This document shows, piece after piece, positions 1-8,301 of a DNA stretch of 64,000 nucleotides. The notes below the pieces were generated by a model. That model was not told where the DNA came from and did not search any database. It saw only the letters and a list, made by a program, of their open reading frames with translations. Location: assembly GCA_964497825.1 (NCBI GenBank), contig CAZCFA010000005.1, forward strand, positions 1 to 64,000, given 5' to 3'. How positions within the stretch are numbered: position 1 is the first letter of the stretch; the number at the start of each line of letters is the position of its first letter. Both the position numbers and the translations under genes were made by a program. The DNA is from RHKX01 sp964497825 (GTDB lineage: Bacteria > Actinomycetota > Thermoleophilia > Solirubrobacterales > 70-9).

Positions 1-55
1 GGCGGGCCGCGGTTGCTTCCAGCCCAGCGGCCGGCGGGCCGCGGTTGCTTCCAGC
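1..55. repeat. 23-bp direct repeat, two copies
   Basis: A 23-bp unit beginning GGCGGGCCGCGG and ending TTGCTTCCAGC occurs at 1-23 and again at 33-55, a 32-bp period. It lies beyond the end of the leftward FAD oxidoreductase gene. The rest of 56-132 is GC-rich with short CGCGCGG runs, and I see no gene in it. Confidence 0.8.
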
Positions 56-132
56 GGCTCGTCCGACGGGCGCGCGGCGCGCGGCGCGCGGCTCGGGCGG
101 GAGACGGCGGCTCGCCGGTCCCTGGGGCGCGG

Positions 133-1761
133 CTACCCGAGCCGCCGCCGGGCCCGCGCCAGCGGCCCGCGCGCCTCGCGGATCACCTCGCGGGCGCAGT
201 TGCGGCCGTTGGCGCCGCTGACGCCGCCGCCGGGGTGGGTGCCGGCGCCGCAGAGCCAGAGGCCGTCGATCGGCGTCCGGTAGTCGGCGTGGCCGCGGAC
301 CGGGCGCAGGGTGAACAGCTGATCGAACGACATGTCGCCGTGCAGGGCGTGGCCGCCGCTGATCCCGAGCAGGCCCTCGAGGTCGACCGGGCTCAGCACC
401 TGGCGGGCGACGATCGAATCCGCGAGGCCGGGCATGTAGCCGTCGAGGGTCGCGATCGCGCGGTCGGCGACGGCGTCGCGGTGCTGCTCCCAGCTGCCCT
501 CGCCCGGGGCGAGCGTGTAGGGCTGCGAGTTGATGTCGATCGTGAGCACGTGCCGGCCCTCGGGCGCGAGCGATGGATCGTGGAAGGTCGGGATGCAGAC
601 CTCGACGTGGGGGTCGCCGCCGAGCCGGCCGCAGCGGGCCTCGAACTGGGCCCGGTCCATGTCGGCGATGAAGCCGCCGAACTCCATGATCCCGCCGAGA
701 TAGGGCTCGCGGCCCGCCGGCATCCCGGCGACCTCGGGCAGCCGGTCGACGCCGAGGTTGACCTTGACGCTGGTGCCCTCGCAGCGGTAGTTGCGCAGCG
801 CTGCGGCGAACGGCTGCGGCAGCAGCTCGGCGCCGACGAGGTCGAAGAAGGTGCGCAGCGGGTCGGCGTTGGAGAGCACCCGCTCGGCGCCGATCACCGA
901 GCCGTCGGCGAGCTCGACGCCGTCGGCGCGGCCAGCGGCGACGACGACGCGCTCGACCTCGGCCCCGGTCCGGATCTCGGCTCCCGCCTCGCGGGCGGCG
1001 TCGGCCATCGCCGCGGTGACGCGGCCGATGCCGCCGCGCACGAAGCCCCAGGTGCGGAGACCGCCACCGGCCTGCTCGGCGGCGTGGTCGTGGAGCAGCA
1101 CGTAGGCGGTCGCCGGCGTCGAGGGGCCGGCGACCGAGTCGTTGATCGCGTGCCAGCCGAGCGCCGCCTTGACCACCTCCGACTCGAAGAACTCGCCCAG
1201 GTACTGGCTGCAGGAGGTCGCGAACAGATAGAGCGCGTCATTGACCTGAGCCCGGTGGCGGCGCCCGGTGGCGGCCAGCCGCAGCAGCCCCGGCAGGTCG
1301 GCGGCCCTGACGTGGGCGGGGTCGGGCGGGGTCGTGTCCATCATCGGGCCGACGGCCTCGGCGAGGCGCCCGAGCGCCGCCTCGAACGCCGGCAGCGCCC
1401 GGGCGTCGGCGACCGAGAAGCGGCGGATCTCGGCCTGCGAGGCGGGGATGTCGTCGCCGAGCAGGAGCCGCTCGCCGCCGGGGAAGCCGTACAGGGACGG
1501 CCCGGCGGTGTCGATCTCGATCCCGCGCTGGGCGAGCCGCATATCGCGCCAGACGGGCTCGCGCAGCATGCTGATCACGTAGGCGCCGGTCGAGGCGCGG
1601 AAGCCGGGCGCGAACTCCTCGGTGACGCAGCAGCCGCCGACGATCTCGCGGCGCTCGAGGATCAGCGTCCGGATCCCGGCGCGGGCGAGGTAGAAGCCGG
1701 CGACGAGGCCGTTGTGGCCGCCACCGACGATCACGGCGTCGTAGCGGTCGCTGGCCGCCAT
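133..1761 (-). CDS. FAD-dependent oxidoreductase, phytoene desaturase/PYROXD2-like
   Basis: A 542-residue flavoprotein of the phytoene-desaturase/amine-oxidase fold. A dinucleotide-binding GGGHNG motif lies at residues 13-18 after a hydrophobic strand. The C-terminus has the FAD-closing segment GLWLCGAGTHPGGGVSGANG typical of CrtI/PYROXD2 proteins. No signal peptide is seen, so it is probably cytosolic. The ATG at 1761 shares one base with the stop of the upstream permease gene (TGATG), so it is the last gene of a nine-gene leftward operon. A longer open frame reaches 2037 but would overlap the permease. In this context it may oxidise an imported amine or its product; that is inference, since family members also act on carotenoids and other hydrophobic substrates. 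Confidence 0.85.
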   Translation of the reverse strand: MAASDRYDAVIVGGGHNGLVAGFYLARAGIRTLILERREIVGGCCVTEEFAPGFRASTGAYVISMLREPVWRDMRLAQRGIEIDTAGPSLYGFPGGERLLLGDDIPASQAEIRRFSVADARALPAFEAALGRLAEAVGPMMDTTPPDPAHVRAADLPGLLRLAATGRRHRAQVNDALYLFATSCSQYLGEFFESEVVKAALGWHAINDSVAGPSTPATAYVLLHDHAAEQAGGGLRTWGFVRGGIGRVTAAMADAAREAGAEIRTGAEVERVVVAAGRADGVELADGSVIGAERVLSNADPLRTFFDLVGAELLPQPFAAALRNYRCEGTSVKVNLGVDRLPEVAGMPAGREPYLGGIMEFGGFIADMDRAQFEARCGRLGGDPHVEVCIPTFHDPSLAPEGRHVLTIDINSQPYTLAPGEGSWEQHRDAVADRAIATLDGYMPGLADSIVARQVLSPVDLEGLLGISGGHALHGDMSFDQLFTLRPVRGHADYRTPIDGLWLCGAGTHPGGGVSGANGRNCAREVIREARGPLARARRRLG

Positions 1762-2660
1762 CAGCTCTCCAGCCGGTTGATCCGGGCGAACCGGTAGGCG
1801 ACGAGCGCGAACAGCGCCGACAGCGCCAGCATGATGATGCTCATCGCGGCGCCGCGGTTGAGGTCGCCGGATTCGAGCACGAGGTCGTTGACGACGTTGC
1901 CGAGCATGTAGCCGCTGGTGCCGCCGACCAGCGCCGGGCTGGCGAAGTCGGTGAACAGCGGGATGTAGACGAGCAGCAGCGCGACGAAGACGCCGGGCGA
2001 GATCAGCGGCAGCAGCACCCGCCGCGTCGTCGTCCACCAGCCGGCGCCGAGGTCGCGGGCGGCCTCGAAGACGTTCGAGTCGATCGCCTTCATCGCCCCG
2101 TAGATCGGGATCACCGTGTAGGTGATGTAGCTGGTCGCCAGCACCAGGGTGACGGCGAACTGGCTGAACAGCAGCGCGTCGATCGGCTGGCCGATGATCC
2201 CGAGCCGCATCAACCCCTCGTTGATCAGGCCCTCGCGGCCGAGCAGCATCCGCCAGGCGTAGATCCGGACCATCGGGTTGAGCTCGTCGGCGAGCACGAG
2301 GAACAGCAGGATCGGCAGCTGCCAGCGGCCCGCCTTGAAGGCGATCACGTAGGCGAGCGGGACCGCCACGAGGAGCTGGGCGAGCATCGCCGCGGTCGCG
2401 ATCTCGAACGTGGTCAGGGCGACGTCGCGGTAGAGCGGGTCGGTGATCACGTCGCTGAAGTTGGTCAGCGTGAAGTTGAAGCCGACGCCGCCGTCGAGCA
2501 GGCCGCGATCGAGGGCGACCCCGAGCATGACCAGCATCGGGCCGAGGAAGAGGACGAGCAGCAGCGCCGTCGGCGTGCCGAGGAAGGCGAGCGGCCGCAG
2601 CCAGCGGCTGCCGCGGGAGCGGCGCGCGGCGGCCGGGGCGGGCAGCGCGGCGGACTCCAT
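1761..2660 (-). CDS. ABC transporter permease, PotB-like (polyamine/opine family)
   Basis: A 299-residue inner-membrane permease with six predicted hydrophobic segments. The cytoplasmic coupling motif EAARDLGAGWWTTTRRVLLP lies in the second half and contacts the ATPase. It resembles PotB-type permeases of the spermidine/putrescine importer family. The ATG at 2660 overlaps the stop of the second permease by one base (TGATG), indicating translational coupling. A longer open frame exists but lies inside the neighbouring permease. It should pair with the PotC-like permease, the ATPase at 5784-6878 and the two lipoproteins. The substrate cannot be read from sequence; spermidine, putrescine, opines and other cationic solutes are all known for the family. 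Confidence 0.9.
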   Translation of the reverse strand: MESAALPAPAAARRSRGSRWLRPLAFLGTPTALLLVLFLGPMLVMLGVALDRGLLDGGVGFNFTLTNFSDVITDPLYRDVALTTFEIATAAMLAQLLVAVPLAYVIAFKAGRWQLPILLFLVLADELNPMVRIYAWRMLLGREGLINEGLMRLGIIGQPIDALLFSQFAVTLVLATSYITYTVIPIYGAMKAIDSNVFEAARDLGAGWWTTTRRVLLPLISPGVFVALLLVYIPLFTDFASPALVGGTSGYMLGNVVNDLVLESGDLNRGAAMSIIMLALSALFALVAYRFARINRLES

Positions 2661-3598
2661 CAGCGCGTCCCCCCGGTGAGCAGGCCCTCGATCCGCTCGT
2701 CGCCGTCGCCGCCGGAGCGGGTCAGCCGCTTCATCAGCCACCAGGCGCCGAACACGGCGAGGATCTGCGCCGCCGCGATCACCGTCGAGACCGCGTTGAC
2801 GACCGGCAGGTTCTCCGACTGGCGCAGGATCGAGAACACCCAGACCGGGAACGTCTGCTCGAAGCCGCCGGTGAAGAACGAGATCTCGAAGTTGTTGAAC
2901 GACCAGGCGAAGGCGAAGATCGAGGCGGCCGCGATCGACGGTCCGACCTGCGGCAGGACGACGTAGCGCAGCATCTGCCGCTGCGTCGCTCCGAGGTCGA
3001 TTGCCGCCTCCTCGAGCGAGCGCTGGAAGCGGACGAGCCCGGCGGAGACGATCGCGACGACGAGCGGGAAGGTGACGACGAGGTGCATCAGCATGATCGT
3101 GTTCAGCGACAGCGGCACCTCGATCTGGCTGAAGAAGATCAGCCCGGCAACGCCGATGATCAGCCACGGCACGACGAGGACGGCGCCGTTGAGCCCGGCG
3201 ATGAAGGCGCGACCGCGGAACCGCAGCCGGGTCAGCCCCCAGGCGGCGAGCGTCCCGAGAACGACCGACAGCACCATCACGATCGTCGCGACCAGCAGCG
3301 AGTTGACGACCGCGTCGCGGGCCTGGCCGTTGTTCCAGGCCTCCTCGTACCACTTCGTCGTGAAGCCCTCCCAGGGCAGCGAGATGATCGAGGAGTCGTT
3401 GAACGAGAACAGCGCCAGCATCAGCACCGGCCCGAACAGCACGACCATCACGAACGCGACCAGCAGGCCGCCGCCGAGGCCGGGGAGCCGGCGCCGCAGC
3501 CGCAGCCCGAGCGGGCGCACGACCGGCGGCGCGGCATCGCGCCGCGCCGCGGTCGCCGCCGGGACGGCGGTTGCTAGCCGGCCTGGACTTCCTGCCAT
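2660..3598 (-). CDS. ABC transporter permease, PotC-like
   Basis: A 312-residue permease with six hydrophobic segments and an arginine-rich cytoplasmic N-terminus. The EAA loop reads EEAAIDLGATQRQMLRYVVLP. It is the PotC-type partner of the permease encoded immediately after it. The ATG at 3598 lies inside the last 25 bases of the upstream binding-protein gene, and its stop overlaps the next start by one base, so the membrane subunits are probably translated in a coupled way. Together they would form the heterodimeric channel of the importer in this cluster. Confidence 0.9.
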   Translation of the reverse strand: MAGSPGRLATAVPAATAARRDAAPPVVRPLGLRLRRRLPGLGGGLLVAFVMVVLFGPVLMLALFSFNDSSIISLPWEGFTTKWYEEAWNNGQARDAVVNSLLVATIVMVLSVVLGTLAAWGLTRLRFRGRAFIAGLNGAVLVVPWLIIGVAGLIFFSQIEVPLSLNTIMLMHLVVTFPLVVAIVSAGLVRFQRSLEEAAIDLGATQRQMLRYVVLPQVGPSIAAASIFAFAWSFNNFEISFFTGGFEQTFPVWVFSILRQSENLPVVNAVSTVIAAAQILAVFGAWWLMKRLTRSGGDGDERIEGLLTGGTR

Positions 3599-4656
3599 GC
3601 GCGCTCGTAGACGTCGGCGTTGTCGGGCTCGGTCTGCGGGATCGCGTTCTCGAGGTTGCGCGGGTCGGCGCTCTTCTTGAACTTCGGGCTGACCAGCGGC
3701 AGCGCCTCCGGGTTCATCGCGACGAAGCCCATGTCACCGGAGATCGCCTGCGCCTCGGGCGAGGCGTAGTAGTTGATGATCTTGTAGGCGGCGTCGATGT
3801 TCTGCGCCTTCGAGGTGATCGCGAGGCCGCAGACCCACGACAGCGCGCCCTCCTTCGGCGCGATCCACTCGGCCGGAACGCCGTCGTCGACCATCGCCTG
3901 CACGGTGCCGCGGCCGCCGTCGGCGATCACCGCCTCACCCGACTTGAACAGGTTCACCATCGAGGCGTCGGAGTCGGCGAACGCGCGGATGTTGTCGCGG
4001 TGGTCGAGCAGGAACTGCTTGACCTGCTCGACCTGATCGTCGCTGAGGTTCATCGGATCGTCCATTCCCATCGCCAGCGCCGCCTCGCCGATCGCGGTCA
4101 GCGGCGTCGCCTCGAGCGCGACGTCGCCCGCGTAGGTGTCGCTGTAGAGGTCGGCCCAGGAGTTGACCGCCCCGGGGTTGACCTCGTCGCTGTTGACCAT
4201 CAGGCCCTGCGGGCCGGCCGAGGCGGGGACGAACAGCACGTTGCCGTCGGCGTCACGAACCTGGGGCGCGTCGGAGAACGCGAGCTGGTCGAATCCCTTG
4301 ACGGCGCTCTCGTCGAGCGGGCGCAGCAGATCGCGCGCCAGCAGCGGCTGCATCTCGTCGGTGCAGACCTCGACGACGTCGGCCTCGAAGCCGCCGGCGA
4401 GCTTCGCCGCCGCGGCCTTGTTCGAGTTGAAGCTGGCGATCTCGAGGTTGAGGTCGGGGTTCTGCTGCTCGAACGGCTTGATCATCTGGTCGACGACGGT
4501 GTCGCCGTAGGCGAACACCTTGAGCGTCCCGGTCGCCGGCGCGTCCGGGTCCTTCGGTGGCGGCGCGACGTTGGTGTCGCCGCTGCCGCCGCCGCAGCCG
4601 GCGACCGCGATCACCGCCAACGCCACCATCAACCCCGCTGGAATCCTGCTTAGCAT
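3574..4656 (-). CDS. Polyamine-type extracellular solute-binding lipoprotein (copy 1)
   Basis: A 360-residue PotD-like periplasmic-binding protein anchored as a lipoprotein: signal peptide, lipobox ending VAGC with Cys21, then a Gly/Ser/Pro linker. The body opens with GTLKVFAYGDTVVDQMIKPF, typical of the family, and keeps a conserved ALSWVCGLAI segment. It is paralogous to the lipoprotein encoded 42 bases upstream and aligns with it along the whole length. It has its own strong ribosome site, AGGAGG at 4665-4670, eight bases before the ATG, which would allow higher expression than the coupled permeases. It delivers substrate to the two permeases encoded downstream. Confidence 0.9.
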   Translation of the reverse strand: MLSRIPAGLMVALAVIAVAGCGGGSGDTNVAPPPKDPDAPATGTLKVFAYGDTVVDQMIKPFEQQNPDLNLEIASFNSNKAAAAKLAGGFEADVVEVCTDEMQPLLARDLLRPLDESAVKGFDQLAFSDAPQVRDADGNVLFVPASAGPQGLMVNSDEVNPGAVNSWADLYSDTYAGDVALEATPLTAIGEAALAMGMDDPMNLSDDQVEQVKQFLLDHRDNIRAFADSDASMVNLFKSGEAVIADGGRGTVQAMVDDGVPAEWIAPKEGALSWVCGLAITSKAQNIDAAYKIINYYASPEAQAISGDMGFVAMNPEALPLVSPKFKKSADPRNLENAIPQTEPDNADVYERAWQEVQAG

Positions 4657-4698
4657 CGTTCCTGCCTCCTCCTTTTCGTGGTTCGACGTGGTTCGGGT

Positions 4699-5787
4699 CT
4701 ACTCGGCCTGGAACTCACGGAACGCCCGCACCCAGTCCTGGTAGTCGGGCGGCTCCGTCTCGGCGATCGCGTCCTTGATCGAGCTCGGGTCGGCGATCCT
4801 GCGGGCGCTCTGCGGCACCAGCGGGATCGCCTTCGGGTTGGTGACGACGTAGCCGTTTTCGGCCCGGATCGCCTGCGCCTGCGGCGACGCCTGCCAGTTG
4901 ATCAGCTTGTAGGCGGCGTCGATGTTCTTGGCGTCGCTGGTGATCGAGAGGCCGCAGACCCACGACAGCGGCCGCTCGACCGGGGCGACCCAGCGCGCGT
5001 CGACGCCGGTACCGCGGATCCGCTCGGTCAGCCCGGGGCCGCCGTCGGCGAGCGCGATCTCGCCCGACTTGAACAGGTTGACGACGTCGGCGTCAGAGCG
5101 CCACAGCGAGCGGAACTGGTCGCGGTTGTCGATCAGCTTCTGCTTGACCTGCTCGAGCTGGTCGGAGCTCAGGTTCATCGGGTCGTCGAAGCCGAGCGCC
5201 AGCGCCGTCTCGGCGATCGCCGGCAGCGGGTAGTCGCCCTCGAGCGCGGTCCGGTCCGCGTAGGCGGGGTCGAACAGGTCGGCGAACGAGTCGATCTCGC
5301 CGGGGGCGATCTCGTCGGCGTCGTAGATCAGGCCCTGCGGTCCGGCCGAGAGCGGCACGACGAGCACGTCGTCGCCGTCGCGGACGCCGTCGGCGTCGCG
5401 GAACACGAGCTGGTCCCAGTCGGTCACCCCGGCGGGGTCGATCGGCCGCAGCAGGCCGCGCTTGGTCAGCGCGCTCATCTCGTCGAGGCAGACCTCGACG
5501 ACGTCGGCGCTGAAGCCGCCGGCCATCTTCGCCGCCGCCTCCTCGTTCGAGCCGAAGCTGGCGGTCTTCACCTCGAGGTCGGGATTGGCCTCGCGGAAGG
5601 GGTCGAGCATCTCGTCGGTGACCGTGTCCTGGTAGGCGAACACGGTCAGCGTGCCGCTGACCGGAGCCTCGGGGTCGGCCGGGGCCGGGGCCACGTCGGA
5701 GCTGCCGCCGCCGCCACCGCAGCCGGCGGCGACGAGCGCAGCGGCGGCGAGCGCGAGGGCGAGGGCGAGAAGCCGGGACGCGCTCAT
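4699..5787 (-). CDS. Polyamine-type extracellular solute-binding lipoprotein (copy 2)
   Basis: A 362-residue PotD-like binding lipoprotein with lipobox Cys23 followed by a glycine-rich linker. It shares the order and motifs of the next gene (GTLTVFAYQDTVTDEM; PLSWVCGLSITSDAKNIDAA) and appears to be a tandem duplicate that has diverged. The ATG at 5787 overlaps the ATPase stop by four bases (ATGA). Two binding proteins serving one pair of permeases may widen substrate range or affinity; that is inference. Confidence 0.9.
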   Translation of the reverse strand: MSASRLLALALALAAAALVAAGCGGGGGSSDVAPAPADPEAPVSGTLTVFAYQDTVTDEMLDPFREANPDLEVKTASFGSNEEAAAKMAGGFSADVVEVCLDEMSALTKRGLLRPIDPAGVTDWDQLVFRDADGVRDGDDVLVVPLSAGPQGLIYDADEIAPGEIDSFADLFDPAYADRTALEGDYPLPAIAETALALGFDDPMNLSSDQLEQVKQKLIDNRDQFRSLWRSDADVVNLFKSGEIALADGGPGLTERIRGTGVDARWVAPVERPLSWVCGLSITSDAKNIDAAYKLINWQASPQAQAIRAENGYVVTNPKAIPLVPQSARRIADPSSIKDAIAETEPPDYQDWVRAFREFQAE

Positions 5788-6878
5788 CGCATCGGCTCCG
5801 CGCCGACGACGAGGCTGTGGCGGGTCGGCCAGGTCAGCGTCACCGCGTCGCCGGGGCCGATCGTCGAGGCCTCGTCGTCGTTGAGCTCGTGAACCGCGAG
5901 CCGCTCGCCGCCGGGCAGCTCGACGACGGTCTGCGAGACCGAGCCGAGGTAGACGCGCTCGGCGACGACGCCGCTGACCCGCGAGCCGTTCGCGGCGGCG
6001 CCTTCGGGCGTCCCGGCGACGATCGAGATCTTCTCCGGGCGGACGCTGATCTGCAGCAGGTCGCCGACCGCGCAGGGGGCGTTGACGACGACCCGGACGC
6101 CGGGATCGGGCTCCATCACCGCAAGCTCGCCCTCGCGCCGGTCGACGCAGAGCCCGAGCGCGTTCGAGGTGCCGATGAAGTCGGCGACGAACGCGTTGTC
6201 GGGCTGTTCGTAGAGGGTCTTGGGATCGGCGAGCTGCTGGACCCGGCCGCCGTCCATGACCGCGATCCGGTCGGACATCGTCAGCGCCTCCTCCTGATCG
6301 TGGGTGACGTAGACGAACGTCGTCCCGGTTGTCTTCTGGATCCGCTTGAGCTCGAGCTGCATCTCGCGGCGCAGCTTCAGGTCGAGCGCCCCGAGCGGCT
6401 CGTCGAGCAGCAGCGCCGCGGGCCGGTTGACGAGCGCGCGGGCGAGCGCGACGCGCTGGCGCTGGCCGCCGGAGAGCTCGGCGGGACGGCGCTCGCCGAG
6501 GCCCTCGAGGCGGACCACCGCGAGCATCTCATCGATCCGGGTGCTGATCTCGGCCCGCCCGACCCGCTTCAGCTTGAGGCCGAAGCCGACGTTCTCGGCG
6601 ACCGACATGTGCGGGAACAGGGCGTAGTCCTGGAAGACCATGTTGACGTTGCGATGCCGGGGCGAGACGAGCGTCACGTCCTCGCCGTCGAGCATCACGC
6701 GGCCGGTGTCGGGCTCCTCGAAGCCGGCGATCATCCGCAGCGTCGTCGTCTTGCCGCAGCCGCTCGGCCCGAGCATCGAGAAGAACTCGCCGCGGGCGAT
6801 CTCGATCGATACGTCGTCGACCGCGAGCGCGGCGCCGAACCGCTTGCTGATCCGCTCGAGGCTGATCATCGCGTCCAT
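5784..6878 (-). CDS. ABC transporter ATP-binding protein, PotA-like
   Basis: A 364-residue cytoplasmic ATPase that powers the importer. Walker A GPSGCGKTT is at 37-45, Q-loop Gln at 83, signature LSGGQ at 135-139, Walker B LLLDE at 156-160, and an H-loop in YVTHDQEEALTMSD. A C-terminal TOBE-like domain (about 270-360) is typical of PotA/MalK-type subunits. The ATG at 6878 shares one base with the glycerate kinase stop. A second in-frame ATG (Met4) is a possible alternative start. All catalytic residues are intact. Confidence 0.93.
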   Translation of the reverse strand: MDAMISLERISKRFGAALAVDDVSIEIARGEFFSMLGPSGCGKTTTLRMIAGFEEPDTGRVMLDGEDVTLVSPRHRNVNMVFQDYALFPHMSVAENVGFGLKLKRVGRAEISTRIDEMLAVVRLEGLGERRPAELSGGQRQRVALARALVNRPAALLLDEPLGALDLKLRREMQLELKRIQKTTGTTFVYVTHDQEEALTMSDRIAVMDGGRVQQLADPKTLYEQPDNAFVADFIGTSNALGLCVDRREGELAVMEPDPGVRVVVNAPCAVGDLLQISVRPEKISIVAGTPEGAAANGSRVSGVVAERVYLGSVSQTVVELPGGERLAVHELNDDEASTIGPGDAVTLTWPTRHSLVVGAEPMR

Positions 6879-8299
6879 CAGGTCGTCCCCCGCTCGGCGA
6901 TCGCGATCACGAACAGGTCGTTGACGTTGGTGTGGGTCGGGCCGGTGAGGATGCCGTCGCCGAGCGCCGCTGCCGCCTCGCCGCTGCGATGGCCGGCGAG
7001 CGCCCGGCGCAGGTCGACGCCGGCGGCCCGGGCCCGGGCCATCGTGTCGCCATCGCAGATCGCGCCGGCGAGCGCGGAGCCGCCGTCGGAGCCGTCGGTG
7101 TCGAGGAAGACGGCGGCGATCGGCAGCCCCTCGATCGGCCCGGCCGCGGCCAGCGCCGCCTCCTCGTTCGGGCCGCCGCGCCCGAACTCGTCGCCGGGTC
7201 CGAGCCGCACGGTCGCCTCGCCGCCGCAGCCGATCAGCACCGCGGGTGCCGGGAACGGCCGGCCGCGGACGACGCTCTCGGCGGCGAGGCCGGCGAGGAT
7301 CCGGCCGATCGAAGCCGCCTCGTCCTCGAGGCTGGTCGAGATCACGACCGGCTTCGCGCCGGCGCGCTCAGCCTCCGCCGCCATCACCTCGCAGGCGGTC
7401 TCGCCGGTCACCAGCAGGGTCGAGTGGATCTCGATCGCGCCGAGGTCGGCGGGCGCCAGCCGCGGGTCGGAGAGGTGGGCGCGGACGCTCTCGGGGACGA
7501 GGTCCCAGAGCCCATGTCCGCGAAGGACCGCGATCGCATCGGCCGGGGTCGAGCGGTTCGGGACGCTGGGATCGGTGATCGCATCGAGCGCGTCGCCGGC
7601 GACGTCGGAGACGGTCAGGTTGATCAGCCGCGCCGGCGCGGCAGCGAGGGCGAGCCGGCCGCCCTTGAGGTCGGAGACCTGCTTGCGGACCGTGTTGACC
7701 TCGGAGATCGGCATGCCGGCGGCGAGCAGCAGCCGGTGCAGCTCGCGCTTGTCCTCGCCGCTGACCCCGTCCGGCGGCAGGCTGGCGAGGGCCGAGCTGC
7801 CGCCGGTGAAACAGGCGATCGCAAGGTCGCGCTCGCCGAGCGAGCCGGCCCGCTCGAGCAGCCGCCGTGCGGCGGCGAAGCTGCGCTCGTCGGGCAGCGG
7901 GTGCGACGCCTCGAGCAGCTCGATCCGCTCCAGCGCCTGGGCGGCGTCGTCGTCGCGGACGACGATCGTGCCGCCGTCGAGGCGGTCGCCGAGGATCCGC
8001 TCGAGCGCCCAGGCGATCTTCAGGCTCGCCTTGCCGGCGCCGAGCACGACGACGCGGCCGTCGGGGTCGATCCGGTGGACGCGACCGTCGACGACCAGCT
8101 CGTCGCCGCGGAGCTCGACCAGGCGCTCGACCGCGAGCGCCGGGTCGCAGGCGGCGAGCCCGGCGCCGGCGACCCGCAGCGCCAGCGTCCGGCCGTCGCG
8201 CTGGCCGTGCTCGAGCAGCGCCTCGGCGTTGCCGATCGACGCCGGGCGCTCGGCCTCCCCCGCCGCTCCGTCGCGCTCGATCGGGAGGGCGGGGTCCAT
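6878..8299 (-). CDS. Glycerate 2-kinase (type II, DUF4147/MOFRL)
   Basis: A 473-residue kinase of the glycerate 2-kinase family, which converts D-glycerate and ATP to 2-phosphoglycerate. The N-terminal DUF4147 domain has GAGKAS and FTGGSSAL. The C-terminal MOFRL domain has GCGGEATVRLG, GGPNEEAALAAAG and DTDGSDGGSALAG. The ATG at 8299 is two bases after the enolase stop. Its product is the normal substrate of enolase, encoded just upstream, so the pair forms a short route from glycerate to phosphoenolpyruvate. Some family members instead phosphorylate hydroxypyruvate or related acids. Confidence 0.88.
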   Translation of the reverse strand: MDPALPIERDGAAGEAERPASIGNAEALLEHGQRDGRTLALRVAGAGLAACDPALAVERLVELRGDELVVDGRVHRIDPDGRVVVLGAGKASLKIAWALERILGDRLDGGTIVVRDDDAAQALERIELLEASHPLPDERSFAAARRLLERAGSLGERDLAIACFTGGSSALASLPPDGVSGEDKRELHRLLLAAGMPISEVNTVRKQVSDLKGGRLALAAAPARLINLTVSDVAGDALDAITDPSVPNRSTPADAIAVLRGHGLWDLVPESVRAHLSDPRLAPADLGAIEIHSTLLVTGETACEVMAAEAERAGAKPVVISTSLEDEAASIGRILAGLAAESVVRGRPFPAPAVLIGCGGEATVRLGPGDEFGRGGPNEEAALAAAGPIEGLPIAAVFLDTDGSDGGSALAGAICDGDTMARARAAGVDLRRALAGHRSGEAAAALGDGILTGPTHTNVNDLFVIAIAERGTT

Positions 8300-8301
8300 C
8301 G

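Noticed and set aside
13..1797. Rightward open frame of almost 600 codons opposite the FAD oxidoreductase
   Set aside because: Composition is Arg/Ala/Gly/Asp-rich with no domain; it mirrors the codon bias of the real gene on the other strand.
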